The translations under genes and the position numbers were made by a program. 64,000 nucleotides of DNA from an uncultured Faecalibacterium sp. (lineage in GTDB: Bacteria > Bacillota > Clostridia > Oscillospirales > Ruminococcaceae). The notes beneath the pieces were generated by a model that had not been told where the DNA came from, did not search any database, and saw only the letters and a program-made list of their open reading frames with translations. Shown one piece after another: positions 6,768 through 14,430 of this stretch (within the stretch, counting starts at the first letter, position 1; the number at the start of each line of letters is the position of its first letter). Location: the NCBI GenBank assembly GCA_900551435.1, contig URVW01000003.1, positions 11,181-75,180 on the forward strand. The letters are read 5' to 3'.

Positions 6768-6994
6768 TCCGCCAACCATATTATGCCCCAAATCGCTTCA
6801 TCCTGAAAATCGGCGACTTGAATGCCATACTTGCGGCCCTAAAAGTCCATTGGGCTGGCAGAATGTTTTATATGTACGAATATACGTTGATTTCCATTTT
6901 CTCACGGTACGCAAGGTGTGCACAAAAGCGATATTGCTGGGAGAGCGTTCGGTTCGCATCCGAGAGGTCAAGGGTTCGAATCCCTCCAGGTCCA
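6750..6994 (+). pseudogene. tRNA-Ala(CGC) gene split by a 172-bp insertion in the D-loop
   Basis: The 5' half (6750-6763: GGGCCTGTAGCTCA) and the 3' half (6936-6994, beginning GCTGGGAGAGCG) fit together as one 73-nt cloverleaf cut exactly between positions 14 and 15. The acceptor stem pairs fully, including G3-U70, the alanine identity pair. The D-stem GCTC/GAGC is perfect. The anticodon loop TTCGCAT gives CGC (Ala). The T-arm TTCGAAT is normal apart from an A-C mismatch at its base. The intervening 172 bp holds no open frame I trust. Probably inactive, unless the insert is removed from the RNA. Confidence 0.6.
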
Positions 6995-7002
6995 TAGAGT
7001 AA

Positions 7003-7041
7003 AAGAAGTCCCATCGGAGTTCCGACGGGACTTCTTGTTTT
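7003..7041 (+). terminator. Intrinsic terminator downstream of the tRNA 3' half
   Basis: AAGAAGTCCC (7003-7012) pairs with GGGACTTCTT (7027-7036), with an inner CGGA/TCCG stem, followed by GTTTTTG. Confidence 0.8.
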
Positions 7042-7065
7042 TGCGAGTGACTCAAGGTATAATAA

Positions 7066-7104
7066 GCAAAGGCTCCTGTCCATTCATTGGATAGGAGCCT
7101 TTGC
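7066..7104 (-). terminator. Terminator of the ribbon-helix-helix gene
   Basis: A 16-bp inverted repeat (GCAAAGGCTCCTGTCC / GGATAGGAGCCTTTGC) with a 7-base loop lies just after the stop codon at 7110. Confidence 0.7.
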
Positions 7105-7109
7105 TGTTA

Positions 7110-7283
7110 TCATGGTTCGATTTTGATTTTGTCTTTCGCATATTCCAGAGCAAGACCGATGAGTTCGTTGCGGGAACGATTGGTTTTCCGCGCCAAATCA
7201 TCATAGAAATCGACGATGCTCTTATCTACACGAATTGTAAACATCACAGGTTCTGTTAGCTTTTTGATTCGAAGTTCATCCAT
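7110..7283 (-). CDS. Small ribbon-helix-helix (CopG/Arc-like) protein
   Basis: This is a 57-residue protein. MFTIRVDKSIVDFYDDLARK is a beta strand followed by a helix, then TNRSRNELIGLALEYAKDKI provides the second helix, the arrangement of ribbon-helix-helix DNA binders. The second ATG (7281-7283) is chosen because GGGTGA then has correct spacing. No partner toxin gene is adjacent. It may be an orphan antitoxin or a plasmid/island regulator. Confidence 0.72.
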   Translation of the reverse strand: MDELRIKKLTEPVMFTIRVDKSIVDFYDDLARKTNRSRNELIGLALEYAKDKIKIEP

Positions 7284-7343
7284 TGTCATCACCCTATGTC
7301 TATTATGAGATACAGAAAGGCTGAAAGATATGTTATAAATAAG

Positions 7344-7371
7344 TTTACAATTAAACATAAAATGATATAAT
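7344..7371 (+). promoter_or_regulatory. Promoter of the exported Cys-containing protein remnant
   Basis: TTTACA (7344-7349) and TATAAT (7366-7371) are separated by 16 bp, 45 bp before the ATG at 7416. Confidence 0.6.
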
Positions 7372-7415
7372 GACTTTAGAAAACATAGGAAAAAGCTGAA
7401 AGGAGAAATGATGTT

Positions 7416-7702
7416 ATGAAAAAATTTCGCGTATTAGCGGCTGCTCTGGCGATTTGCCTGAGTGTTTTTTGCAGTCCTGCTGCGTGGGCGGCAACGCCGT
7501 CTGTGGGCAATACGGCGGCTGGGACCGCCACGGTGCAAACTATTTCGACGAAGAAAAAACAGAAGAACAGGTGTGGATTCCAAAGACGGGCAAAAAGTAT
7601 CACAAAAAGTCGTCTTGCAGCGGAATGAAAGACCCGGAAAAGGTGTCGCTTTCCACAGCAAAAGACCGAGGATTTACAGCCTGTAAAAAGTGCTATGGCT
7701 GA
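7416..7702 (+). pseudogene. Frameshifted exported small protein with a Cys-rich C-terminus
   Basis: The start (AGGAG, ATG 7416) gives a clear Sec signal peptide ending AAWA. The frame then breaks at the A-run near 7551-7559. In the -1 frame it resumes as TEEQVWIPKTGKKYHKKSS and ends TACKKCYG at 7702. The second part matches a widespread small domain in Firmicutes with spaced Cys and a HxxxxC element, often found at the end of secreted proteins. A one-base indel in the A-run explains the break. Promoter, ribosome site and terminator are all intact, so the change looks recent. Confidence 0.7.
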
Positions 7703-7725
7703 GATCGGCTTGTAATAAAAAGAAT

Positions 7726-7791
7726 GAGCATCCGCGCTCGCCCCTCTGATTTCCCAAAATCAGGGGGACTTCTCACGGATGCTCGTTTTTT
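7726..7791 (+). terminator. Strong terminator between the exported-protein remnant and the MFS gene
   Basis: GAGCATCCG (7726-7734) pairs with CGGATGCTC (7776-7784), with a long inner stem (CCCC, CTGATTT and their complements), followed by GTTTTTT. It can also serve the convergent MFS gene. Confidence 0.8.
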
Positions 7792-7822
7792 ATCTTTTAC
7801 ACATTCAATGAAAATGAAATCA

Positions 7823-9022
7823 TTAGCTGCGGCTGAAGCGATAGATCACCCCACTGCTCACCGCTACCACAATGCCCAGCAGCGCCAGCCCTGCGCCGGC
7901 CTGACCGAACAAGTCGCCGACAGCACCGACAAGCGGGCTTGCGGGGATCATCAACAGGCTGTAGGCCATGCTGTCCACGCTGATGATGGTGGCGCGCTGG
8001 TCGCTGGGGATGGCATCGTTCAGCTTCTGGCTCTCGTGCAGGAGATAGACTTCCAGCACGCTCTGCACCAGCATCATGCCAAAGATGCCGCCCCATGCGG
8101 GGGCAACGCCCACCAGCAGCGTGCCCGCGCCGCAGAGCAGGGAACAAACGGCATAGAACCGGCGCATGGAACGGAACCGGACCCGGCGGCCGATCTCCGT
8201 GCCCAGCACGCAGGAAATGCCGCCCAGAAGCAGGGGAAGAAATAGCATTTCAGTGGGCCAGCCCAGCTCCACGAGCCGCTGCTGCAGGAACATCTTGGTC
8301 AGATAGCTGGGAACTGAGATAACGGCGCTGGACGCGATCAGCTTCACCGCCAGCGGGCTGGTGTGCAGAATTTGCAGACTGTCCTTCACCAGCTGGGCGA
8401 ACTGACCGGGCAGGTCGCGCAGAGTCTGCTTTTGCCTGTTGGCCTGTGCTTCAGTGACGATCGGCTCTTTCATGAAAAGACAGGCGAGCGTGGAAATTCC
8501 CTCAAAGGCGGCGCTGAGCAGATAGAAGCCCGCAAAGCCAAGGAAGCGCTTGAGCAGACTGGCCAGCGAACCCACCGCATTGGCCAGCATGGAAATTTGA
8601 GAGCCGTTGGCGGAGATCTGGATGTACTCGTCCTCGCGTCCTTCCAGTTTGAGACTGTCGTAGATGAGCGCTGTGAAGGTTCCGGAGAACATGGTGTTGT
8701 ACAGCGCATTCAGCGCCATGGCGAAGCAGATGGCGAACAGGTTTGGTGCAAACGCCATCAGCAGATTGTAGGTGACGGCAAGCGCACCGCCAAAAACGAG
8801 GGCCTTTTTGCGGCCCAGAAGATCTGCCGCCATGCCGCTTGGCACTTCGCACAGGAGACTGACGACGTGGAAAACGCTCTCGGCGAGACCGATCTCCCAG
8901 AGCGAGAATCCGCGTGCGGCCAGCAGCGCCACCCACACGGCGTCGGTGATGCGCAGACCAGAGAAGAAATTGGACATATAAACACAGCCAAGCTGCTGTT
9001 TCAAGTTGATCTTATGATGCAT
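7823..9022 (-). CDS. MFS-type efflux transporter
   Basis: This is a 399-residue protein with about twelve transmembrane segments. After helix 2 it has the MFS loop signature (GMAADLLGRKKALVFGG). It resembles multidrug exporters of the major facilitator superfamily, which use the proton gradient. ATG 9020-9022 was chosen, with AGGGTG upstream. The in-frame upstream extension to about 9094 lacks a ribosome site. It is a single-gene unit and its substrate is unknown. Confidence 0.85.
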   Translation of the reverse strand: MHHKINLKQQLGCVYMSNFFSGLRITDAVWVALLAARGFSLWEIGLAESVFHVVSLLCEVPSGMAADLLGRKKALVFGGALAVTYNLLMAFAPNLFAICFAMALNALYNTMFSGTFTALIYDSLKLEGREDEYIQISANGSQISMLANAVGSLASLLKRFLGFAGFYLLSAAFEGISTLACLFMKEPIVTEAQANRQKQTLRDLPGQFAQLVKDSLQILHTSPLAVKLIASSAVISVPSYLTKMFLQQRLVELGWPTEMLFLPLLLGGISCVLGTEIGRRVRFRSMRRFYAVCSLLCGAGTLLVGVAPAWGGIFGMMLVQSVLEVYLLHESQKLNDAIPSDQRATIISVDSMAYSLLMIPASPLVGAVGDLFGQAGAGLALLGIVVAVSSGVIYRFSRS

Positions 9023-9084
9023 GGGAAACACCCTTTCTATTTCGGTTGGAAGGAACTGCGGAATAGAAAGTGCGCACATTTTTA

Positions 9085-9260
9085 GGTAAAACAAAAACGC
9101 CCCATAGCAAAGCTACGCGGCGCAAAAAATCATGCTCCACGCTTTGCTGGAAGAACGACCTGCCCGACCTGCCAAAGCCCTGCCCTGCGGGAGAGCGGAC
9201 GGCGAAGCAGACAAAGAGTTTCGAAAAATGGGCGCACTTCGAGCCGGAAAAGCTTAGGGG
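9085..9260. repeat. Possible decayed copy of a MITE-like repeat
   Basis: The gene-free stretch between the MFS gene and the pheST promoter contains TGCCCGACCTGCCAA (9161-9175), identical to 44432-44446 within the MITE-like element. It is followed by a similarly ordered, diverged GC-hairpin, GCGAAGCA and GAGTTTC tail. No gene is supported here. Confidence 0.35.
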
Positions 9261-9401
9261 TTTCCTTTCTTAAAGAAAACGCAGCCATTCCAACCCATCT
9301 GGGTGCACCCTCCTTCCAGTAAAACGTTAGGCCCAGCATAACACATCCGGGCGGAAAACACAAGCAAAAACGGGAAAAAGTTACAAAATCCCTTCCCGCG
9401 C

Positions 9402-9430
9402 TTGCAAACCTGACCGAAATGTGGTAAGAT
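9402..9430 (+). promoter_or_regulatory. Promoter of pheST
   Basis: TTGCAA (9402-9407), a 17-bp spacer and TAAGAT (9425-9430) lie 25-50 bp before the T-box stem I. Confidence 0.7.
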
Positions 9431-9436
9431 GTCATC

Positions 9437-9772
9437 TGGTGATAAAACCTGAATACGCAAAAACGCAGCGACGGAGAAAGTACGCGCAAGAGGTCCGGCA
9501 AAGAGAGAAGCTTCACCGGCTGAAAGGGCTTCCGAGAGATATTTGCGCCGAAGTTCGCTCCCGAGCGGCCCGTGTGAACGGCCTTTTGGGTCTGCTAGTG
9601 CGGGACGGCGCGCCCCGTTACGGCGTTTGAGCGCCGCTTTTTTGAGAGCGGAAACCGGGTGGTACCGCGGAGTAAAGTTTACAGCTTCGTCCCCTTTGCC
9701 GAAAGGCAGGGCGGGACGGAGCTTTTTTGCTGTCCGCTGAACAACACGAAAACCGAGAAGGAGAGAATTTCC
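9437..9772 (+). promoter_or_regulatory. Phenylalanine T-box riboswitch leader
   Basis: The leader carries the conserved T-box GGGTGGTACCGCGG (9657-9670). Stem I has its AGTA element near 9479. Its lower strands (CGCGCAA with TTGCGC) place the specifier at TTC (9554-9556), a Phe codon, in the sequence GAAGTTCGCTCC. The terminator is 9683-9729. Uncharged tRNA-Phe would pair with the specifier and the T-box, stabilise the antiterminator and allow transcription of pheST. Confidence 0.92.
9683..9729 (+). terminator. T-box-controlled terminator
   Basis: AGCTTCGTCCC (9683-9693) pairs with GGGACGGAGCT (9713-9723), followed by TTTTTT. It competes with the antiterminator formed by the T-box. Confidence 0.85.
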
Positions 9773-10795
9773 ATGCAAGCAATGATCGACGAGCTGGCCA
9801 AACAGGCAGAAGAAAGCCTCGGTCAGGTCTCTTCCAAGGAGACGCTGGCCTCGTTCTGGCAGGAATATCTGAGCAAAAACGGCAAGATCCCTGCGCTGAT
9901 GAAGAATCTGCGCTCGGTCGCGCCGGAAGAGCGCCCCGCCATGGGCAAGATCATCAACGAACTCAAGCAGAAGGTTCAGGCAGATTACGATGCCGCTGCC
10001 GCCAAGGTGAAGGAAGCCGAGCTGGCTGCCCGCAACGCCGCTGAGACGGTGGACATCACTCTGCCCGCCAAGACCCGCACCGTGGGCGGTCTGCACCCGC
10101 TGACTCTGGTCACCAACCAGATCATCGACGTGTTCTCCGGCATGGGCTTTGCCGTCGCCGATGCCCCTGAGATCGAGGATGACGACCACAACTTCACCCG
10201 TCTGAACGTCCCGAAGGACCATCCTGCCCGCGATATGCAGGATACCTTCTATCTGTCCGACGAGTTCCTGCTCCGCACCCAGACGTCCGGCGGCCAGATC
10301 CGCACCATGGATTCCCAGAAGCCGCCCATCAAGGTGCTCATTCCCGGCCGCGTGTTCCGTTCGGATTCCGACGCCACCCACAGCCCGATGTTCCATCAGA
10401 TGGAAGGTCTGGTCGTGGATAAGGGCATCACGCTGGGCGACCTGCAGGGCGCACTGAACACCTTCGTGCAGAAACTGTTCGGCGACGACACCCGCACCCG
10501 TCTGCGTCCGTCCTACTTCCCGTTCACCGAACCCAGCGTCGAGGTCGATGTCAGCTGCTTCGAGTGCCACGGCAAGGGCTGCCCCCTGTGCAAGCACACC
10601 GGCTGGATCGAGGTCCTCGGCGGCGGCGTCGTCAACCGCAAGGTCCTCGAGAACTGCGGCATCGACCCGGATGAGTATTCCGGTTTTGCTTTCGGCATCG
10701 GCATCGAGCGCATCGCCATGCTCAAGTATGGCATCAACAACATCGGCCTGATGTTCGAGAACAATCTGGAGTTCCTCAAGCAGTTCCATGAATAA
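9773..10795 (+). CDS. pheS: Phenylalanyl-tRNA synthetase alpha subunit
   Basis: This 340-residue protein is the catalytic subunit that charges tRNA-Phe as an alpha2-beta2 enzyme. An N-terminal coiled coil (about 1-90) is followed by the class II catalytic core. Motif 2 is seen as GRVFRSD, then THSPMFHQMEG, and motif 3 as FGIGIERIAMLKYGI. A Cys cluster (CFECHGKGCPLC) occurs before motif 3, as in many Firmicute homologues. The ATG has AAGGAG 9 bases upstream. It lies 18 bp before pheT and is under T-box control. Confidence 0.97.
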   Translation: MQAMIDELAKQAEESLGQVSSKETLASFWQEYLSKNGKIPALMKNLRSVAPEERPAMGKIINELKQKVQADYDAAAAKVKEAELAARNAAETVDITLPAKTRTVGGLHPLTLVTNQIIDVFSGMGFAVADAPEIEDDDHNFTRLNVPKDHPARDMQDTFYLSDEFLLRTQTSGGQIRTMDSQKPPIKVLIPGRVFRSDSDATHSPMFHQMEGLVVDKGITLGDLQGALNTFVQKLFGDDTRTRLRPSYFPFTEPSVEVDVSCFECHGKGCPLCKHTGWIEVLGGGVVNRKVLENCGIDPDEYSGFAFGIGIERIAMLKYGINNIGLMFENNLEFLKQFHE

Positions 10796-10813
10796 GAGGG
10801 GAGAGAGCAAACA

Positions 10814-13225
10814 ATGAAAGTACCTTTCAGTTGGTTAAAAGAATTGGTCGATATCGACGTCACCGCGCAGGAATTGGAGGAAAAGCTCTTCTCCTGCGGC
10901 TTTGAGGTCGAGGAGCTGATCCCGCTGGATGCCGGCATCAGCAAGGTCGTCGTCGGCAAGATCGTGGAGATGGAGAAGCAGGAAGGCACGCACCTGACCA
11001 AGTGCGTGGTGGACTGCGGCGAGTACGGCCACGACATCCGCATCAGCACCGGCGCAACGAATATGAAGCTGGGCGACTGCGTCCCCGCTGCTCTGGATGG
11101 TTCCACCCTCCCGGGCGGCATCAAGATCAAGGCCCGCAAGATGCAGGGTGTGGAGTCCAACGGTATGCTCTGCTCCGGCGAGGAGCTGGGCCTGAACGAG
11201 GACCTGTTCCCGGGTTCTGAGGTCTACGGTCTGCTCATCCTGCCCGAGGATTCGGTCCCCGGCACGGATATCGCACCGGTGGTCGGTCTGGATGACTACA
11301 TCTTCGATATCTCCATCACCGCAAACCGCCCGGACTGCCAGTCCGTCCTCGGCATCGCCCGCGAAGTCTCCGCCATTCTGGGCAAGCCGCTGCACATGCC
11401 CGCCATGGATTACAAGACCGTCTGCGACGCCGACGAGCCGATCACCGTCAAGGTGGAAGCACCCGACCTGTGCCCCCGCTATATGGCACACTATGTCCGC
11501 AATATCCGGATGGGCGAGTCTCCCCGCTGGATGAAGCGTCATCTGGCACTGTGCGGTCTGCGCTCCATCAGCAATGTGGTCGATATCACCAACCACACCC
11601 TGCTGGAAATGGGCCAGCCCATGCACGCCTTTGACCTGAACAAGGTCGCTGGCCGGACCATCGACGTCCGCCGCGCCCACGAGGGCGAGAAGATCGTCAC
11701 CCTCGACGAGAAGGAGTTCACCCTGAACCCCAACAACCTCGTCATCTGCGATGCCGAGAAGCCGGTGGCACTGGCCGGCATCATGGGCGGTGCAAACTCC
11801 GGCATGGACGAGAACACCACCAGTCTGCTGTTCGAGTGCGCCACCTTTGCCCGCGACAGTGTCCGCAAGACCAGCCGTGCACTGGGCCAGAACAGCGATT
11901 CTTCCGCCCGCTATGAAAAGGGCGTGGACCGCCACTCTCCCGAGTTGGGCCTTGCCCGCGCTCTGCACCTCATTCAGGAGCTGGATTGCGGCGACATCAC
12001 CACGCTGGAATACGACCTGACCGATGGCCGTCCGCTGGAGCGCAAGCACATCGTCACCACCCCGGCCAAGATCTGCGGCGTACTGGGCATCACCGTGCCC
12101 GACCAGACCATGATCGACATCCTGAAGCGTCTGGAGTTCACGGTGGACGTTCAGGCTGACGGCAGCTGGGACGTCTCCGCTCCGCTCTACCGCGAGGATG
12201 TCGAGAGCTTCCCCGATCTGGCCGAAGAGGTCATCCGTGAGTACGGCTATGACCACATCGTGCCCACCTTCCTGAACACCGCCTCGGTCACCAACGGCGG
12301 CCTGAACTACGAGCAGAAGCAGCAGCTCAAGACCAAGCGTCTGCTGGCGGCACAGGGCTTCTATGAGGCATCCACGCTGGCGTTCTATTCCAACGCCGAG
12401 CTGGATATGCTCCACATCCCCGCTGACGATGCAGCCCGCAAGGCCATCCGCATCCTGAACCCCATCAGCGAGAACCTGTCCATCATGCGCACCCTGCTGA
12501 CGCCGTCCATGCTGAACGTCATCGTGGACAACCTCAAGAAGGGCAACACCGAGGGCCGTCTGTTCGAGATGGCTCCGGTCTATCTGGCCAAGGAGCTGCC
12601 CATCAATGAGCATCCCCACGAGCGCCAGACCCTGTGCATCGGCGCATTTGGTCCGGAAGAGGACTTCTTCACGGTCAAGGGCGCGATGGAAGCGCTGGCC
12701 GCCGGCTTTGGCCTGAGCTTCGCCTACGAGCGCGAGACGACGCCTTGGCTGCACCCCGGCATCAGCGCCGCTGTTTCCTGCAATGGCAAGCGTCTGGGCG
12801 TGTTCGGCAAGCTTTCCAACGAGATCAACGGCGAGCTGGAGATCGCAAAGGACCAGAAGGACAGCCAGAACATCTATTTGGGCGAGCTGGACTACGAGGC
12901 CCTGATGTCCTGCGTGGACGGCGAGCTGCGCTATAAGCCGCTCAGCCCCTATGCATCTGTCAAGCGCGATCTGGCCCTCGTCTGCGAGGAAAAGGTCACC
13001 TGCGGCGAGATCGAGGAGACTATCAAAAAGGCAAGCCCGCTCATCACCGATGTCAAGCTGTTCGACATCTACCGCGGTGCAAACCTCGGCGAAGGCAAGA
13101 AGAGCATGGCATTCTCTCTGACGCTGGCAGACCCCAGTGCAGAAGTTTCTGCGGAGCAGGTCGAGCGCACCGTCAAGAAGGTGCTGGGCAACCTGAAGTT
13201 CAAGCTGGGCATCGAGATCCGCTGA
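10814..13225 (+). CDS. pheT: Phenylalanyl-tRNA synthetase beta subunit
   Basis: This 803-residue protein partners PheS. In order: an N-terminal tRNA-binding OB fold (about 40-150, with GATN), the B3/B4 editing domain (about 210-385, RYEKGVDRHSPE), B5, the core-like domain and a C-terminal anticodon-binding FDX-ACB domain (about 710-803, ending KLGIEIR). The length is normal. It ends in a strong terminator. Confidence 0.97.
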   Translation: MKVPFSWLKELVDIDVTAQELEEKLFSCGFEVEELIPLDAGISKVVVGKIVEMEKQEGTHLTKCVVDCGEYGHDIRISTGATNMKLGDCVPAALDGSTLPGGIKIKARKMQGVESNGMLCSGEELGLNEDLFPGSEVYGLLILPEDSVPGTDIAPVVGLDDYIFDISITANRPDCQSVLGIAREVSAILGKPLHMPAMDYKTVCDADEPITVKVEAPDLCPRYMAHYVRNIRMGESPRWMKRHLALCGLRSISNVVDITNHTLLEMGQPMHAFDLNKVAGRTIDVRRAHEGEKIVTLDEKEFTLNPNNLVICDAEKPVALAGIMGGANSGMDENTTSLLFECATFARDSVRKTSRALGQNSDSSARYEKGVDRHSPELGLARALHLIQELDCGDITTLEYDLTDGRPLERKHIVTTPAKICGVLGITVPDQTMIDILKRLEFTVDVQADGSWDVSAPLYREDVESFPDLAEEVIREYGYDHIVPTFLNTASVTNGGLNYEQKQQLKTKRLLAAQGFYEASTLAFYSNAELDMLHIPADDAARKAIRILNPISENLSIMRTLLTPSMLNVIVDNLKKGNTEGRLFEMAPVYLAKELPINEHPHERQTLCIGAFGPEEDFFTVKGAMEALAAGFGLSFAYERETTPWLHPGISAAVSCNGKRLGVFGKLSNEINGELEIAKDQKDSQNIYLGELDYEALMSCVDGELRYKPLSPYASVKRDLALVCEEKVTCGEIEETIKKASPLITDVKLFDIYRGANLGEGKKSMAFSLTLADPSAEVSAEQVERTVKKVLGNLKFKLGIEIR

Positions 13226-13248
13226 GCATCCAATAAAATCTGACCCAA

Positions 13249-13287
13249 GGGACCGCTGTGCAAAGGACTGCACGGCGGTCCCTTTTT
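13249..13287 (+). terminator. Terminator of pheST
   Basis: GGGACCGCTGTGCA (13249-13262) pairs with TGCACGGCGGTCCC (13269-13282), followed by TTTTT. Confidence 0.9.
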
Positions 13288-13348
13288 GCATCTCGTGCAG
13301 GAAAACCCGCCCAAGCTCCGTTTTAGAGAGCGAAAGGATGTGGAAAAG

Positions 13349-14230
13349 ATGAAACGTTCCGCTCGAAAAATTCGGAAGAAAAGGATGCGCCGTCTGCTGT
13401 TTTGGCTCTTGCTGATTTTGCTGGTGCTTCTGCTGGTGTGGCCGCGCCGGGTGCGGCTGAACGATCTTGTCAGCCCGGAAGCCATCCTCATGGACGACAG
13501 CGGGGAAGTGGTGGCGGAAAAGAACGCCGACACACAAATTTATCCGGCCTCGATGACCAAGATGATGACCGTTCTGCTGGCCCTCGAAAACGGCCCCTCG
13601 CTGGACCAGAGCGTGACCCTGCCGGAGGACATTTTCCCAAGCTTGCAGGAGCAGGGGGCCTCAATGGCGGGATTCCAGCCCGGAGAGACGGCGACCGTCC
13701 AAGACCTGCTGTACGGCGCGATGCTGCCTTCGGGCGCAGAGTGCTGTGAAGCGCTGACCCGGGAGGTGAGCGGCTCAGAGGAAGCCTTCGTGGCCTTGAT
13801 GAACCAGAAGGCGGCAGAGCTGGGGATGACGAGCACCCATTTTTGCAACCCAACCGGTCTGCACGATCCGGAACATGTGTCTACCGTGCGGGATATGGCG
13901 CTTCTGTTGCGGGCGGCGCTGCAAAATGAGACGTTCCGCACCCTCCTGAGCGCTCAGCGCTACACGGTGCAGCCCACGAATCTCCACCCGGAGGGTTTCA
14001 CGATGGCCAGCACATTTTGGCGGGAACTAGACGGAACGGCCCTGCGGAACGGGACCATTTTAGGCGGCAAGACCGGCTACACCAGCAGCGCGGGCCTCTG
14101 CCTTGCCAGCGCCGCACAGATCAAAGGAAAAACGTATTTTCTCGTCACCGCCGGGGCGCAAGGGAACCACGAAACAGAGCCGTATCACATCGAGGATGCC
14201 GTCAACATTTACCGCCAGCTGGCACGCTGA
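13349..14230 (+). CDS. Serine-type D-Ala-D-Ala carboxypeptidase (PBP5-like, membrane-anchored at the N-terminus)
   Basis: This is a 293-residue protein with a very basic N-terminus and one transmembrane helix (about 16-31), so the catalytic part is outside. The SxxK motif is SMTK (68-71) with the nucleophilic Ser, and the KTG motif is at 241-243. The middle motif, usually SxN, reads SGA (128-130). The family trims the terminal D-Ala of peptidoglycan pentapeptides. It lacks the C-terminal amphipathic anchor of PBP5, being anchored N-terminally instead. ATG 13349 is chosen because AAAGGA precedes it at a somewhat long spacing; a GTG three codons upstream is possible. Confidence 0.87.
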   Translation: MKRSARKIRKKRMRRLLFWLLLILLVLLLVWPRRVRLNDLVSPEAILMDDSGEVVAEKNADTQIYPASMTKMMTVLLALENGPSLDQSVTLPEDIFPSLQEQGASMAGFQPGETATVQDLLYGAMLPSGAECCEALTREVSGSEEAFVALMNQKAAELGMTSTHFCNPTGLHDPEHVSTVRDMALLLRAALQNETFRTLLSAQRYTVQPTNLHPEGFTMASTFWRELDGTALRNGTILGGKTGYTSSAGLCLASAAQIKGKTYFLVTAGAQGNHETEPYHIEDAVNIYRQLAR

Positions 14231-14296
14231 ACGGATATGCGCAAAATCACTAATTTTTGCGGTAAAATATCGTGCACCCTTATCAAAAGAATCATC

Positions 14297-14324
14297 TTGA
14301 AAAATTACCGCAATCTGTTATAAT
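14297..14324 (+). promoter_or_regulatory. Promoter upstream of the MATE gene
   Basis: TTGAAA (14297-14302) and TATAAT (14319-14324) are separated by 16 bp. The predicted start lies immediately before the terminator hairpin at 14344. Confidence 0.65.
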
Positions 14325-14343
14325 CTCATTCGTAAATCGCAAA

Positions 14344-14376
14344 ACGTCCTGCCCCTTGTCCGGCAGGGCGTTTTTG
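14344..14376 (+). terminator. Terminator/attenuator between the carboxypeptidase and MATE genes
   Basis: ACGTCCTGCC (14344-14353) pairs with GGCAGGGCGT (14362-14371), followed by TTTTG. It can end the carboxypeptidase transcript, but it also lies between the promoter at 14297 and the MATE gene. Confidence 0.75.
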
Positions 14377-14430
14377 TCGGCAAAAAATCGTTTTTGTGAT
14401 CTGTGATGACCCCCAAAGGAGGGCGCTGAT

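Noticed and set aside
7551..7562. Programmed -1 frameshifting at the A-run of the exported protein
   Set aside because: The codon phase does not fit a canonical X-XXY-YYZ slippery site and no downstream pseudoknot is evident; a simple indel is more likely.
9130..9516. A 128-codon minus-strand frame in the pheST leader region
   Set aside because: It overlaps the pheST promoter and the T-box stem I and has no protein-like composition.
10835..13537. A 900-codon open frame on the strand opposite pheT
   Set aside because: It mirrors the codon positions of pheT, has low-complexity His/Gln/Ala-rich translation, no ribosome site and no family motif. The same reasoning removes long antisense frames opposite recD2, pcrA, htpG, galK, the activase and typA.
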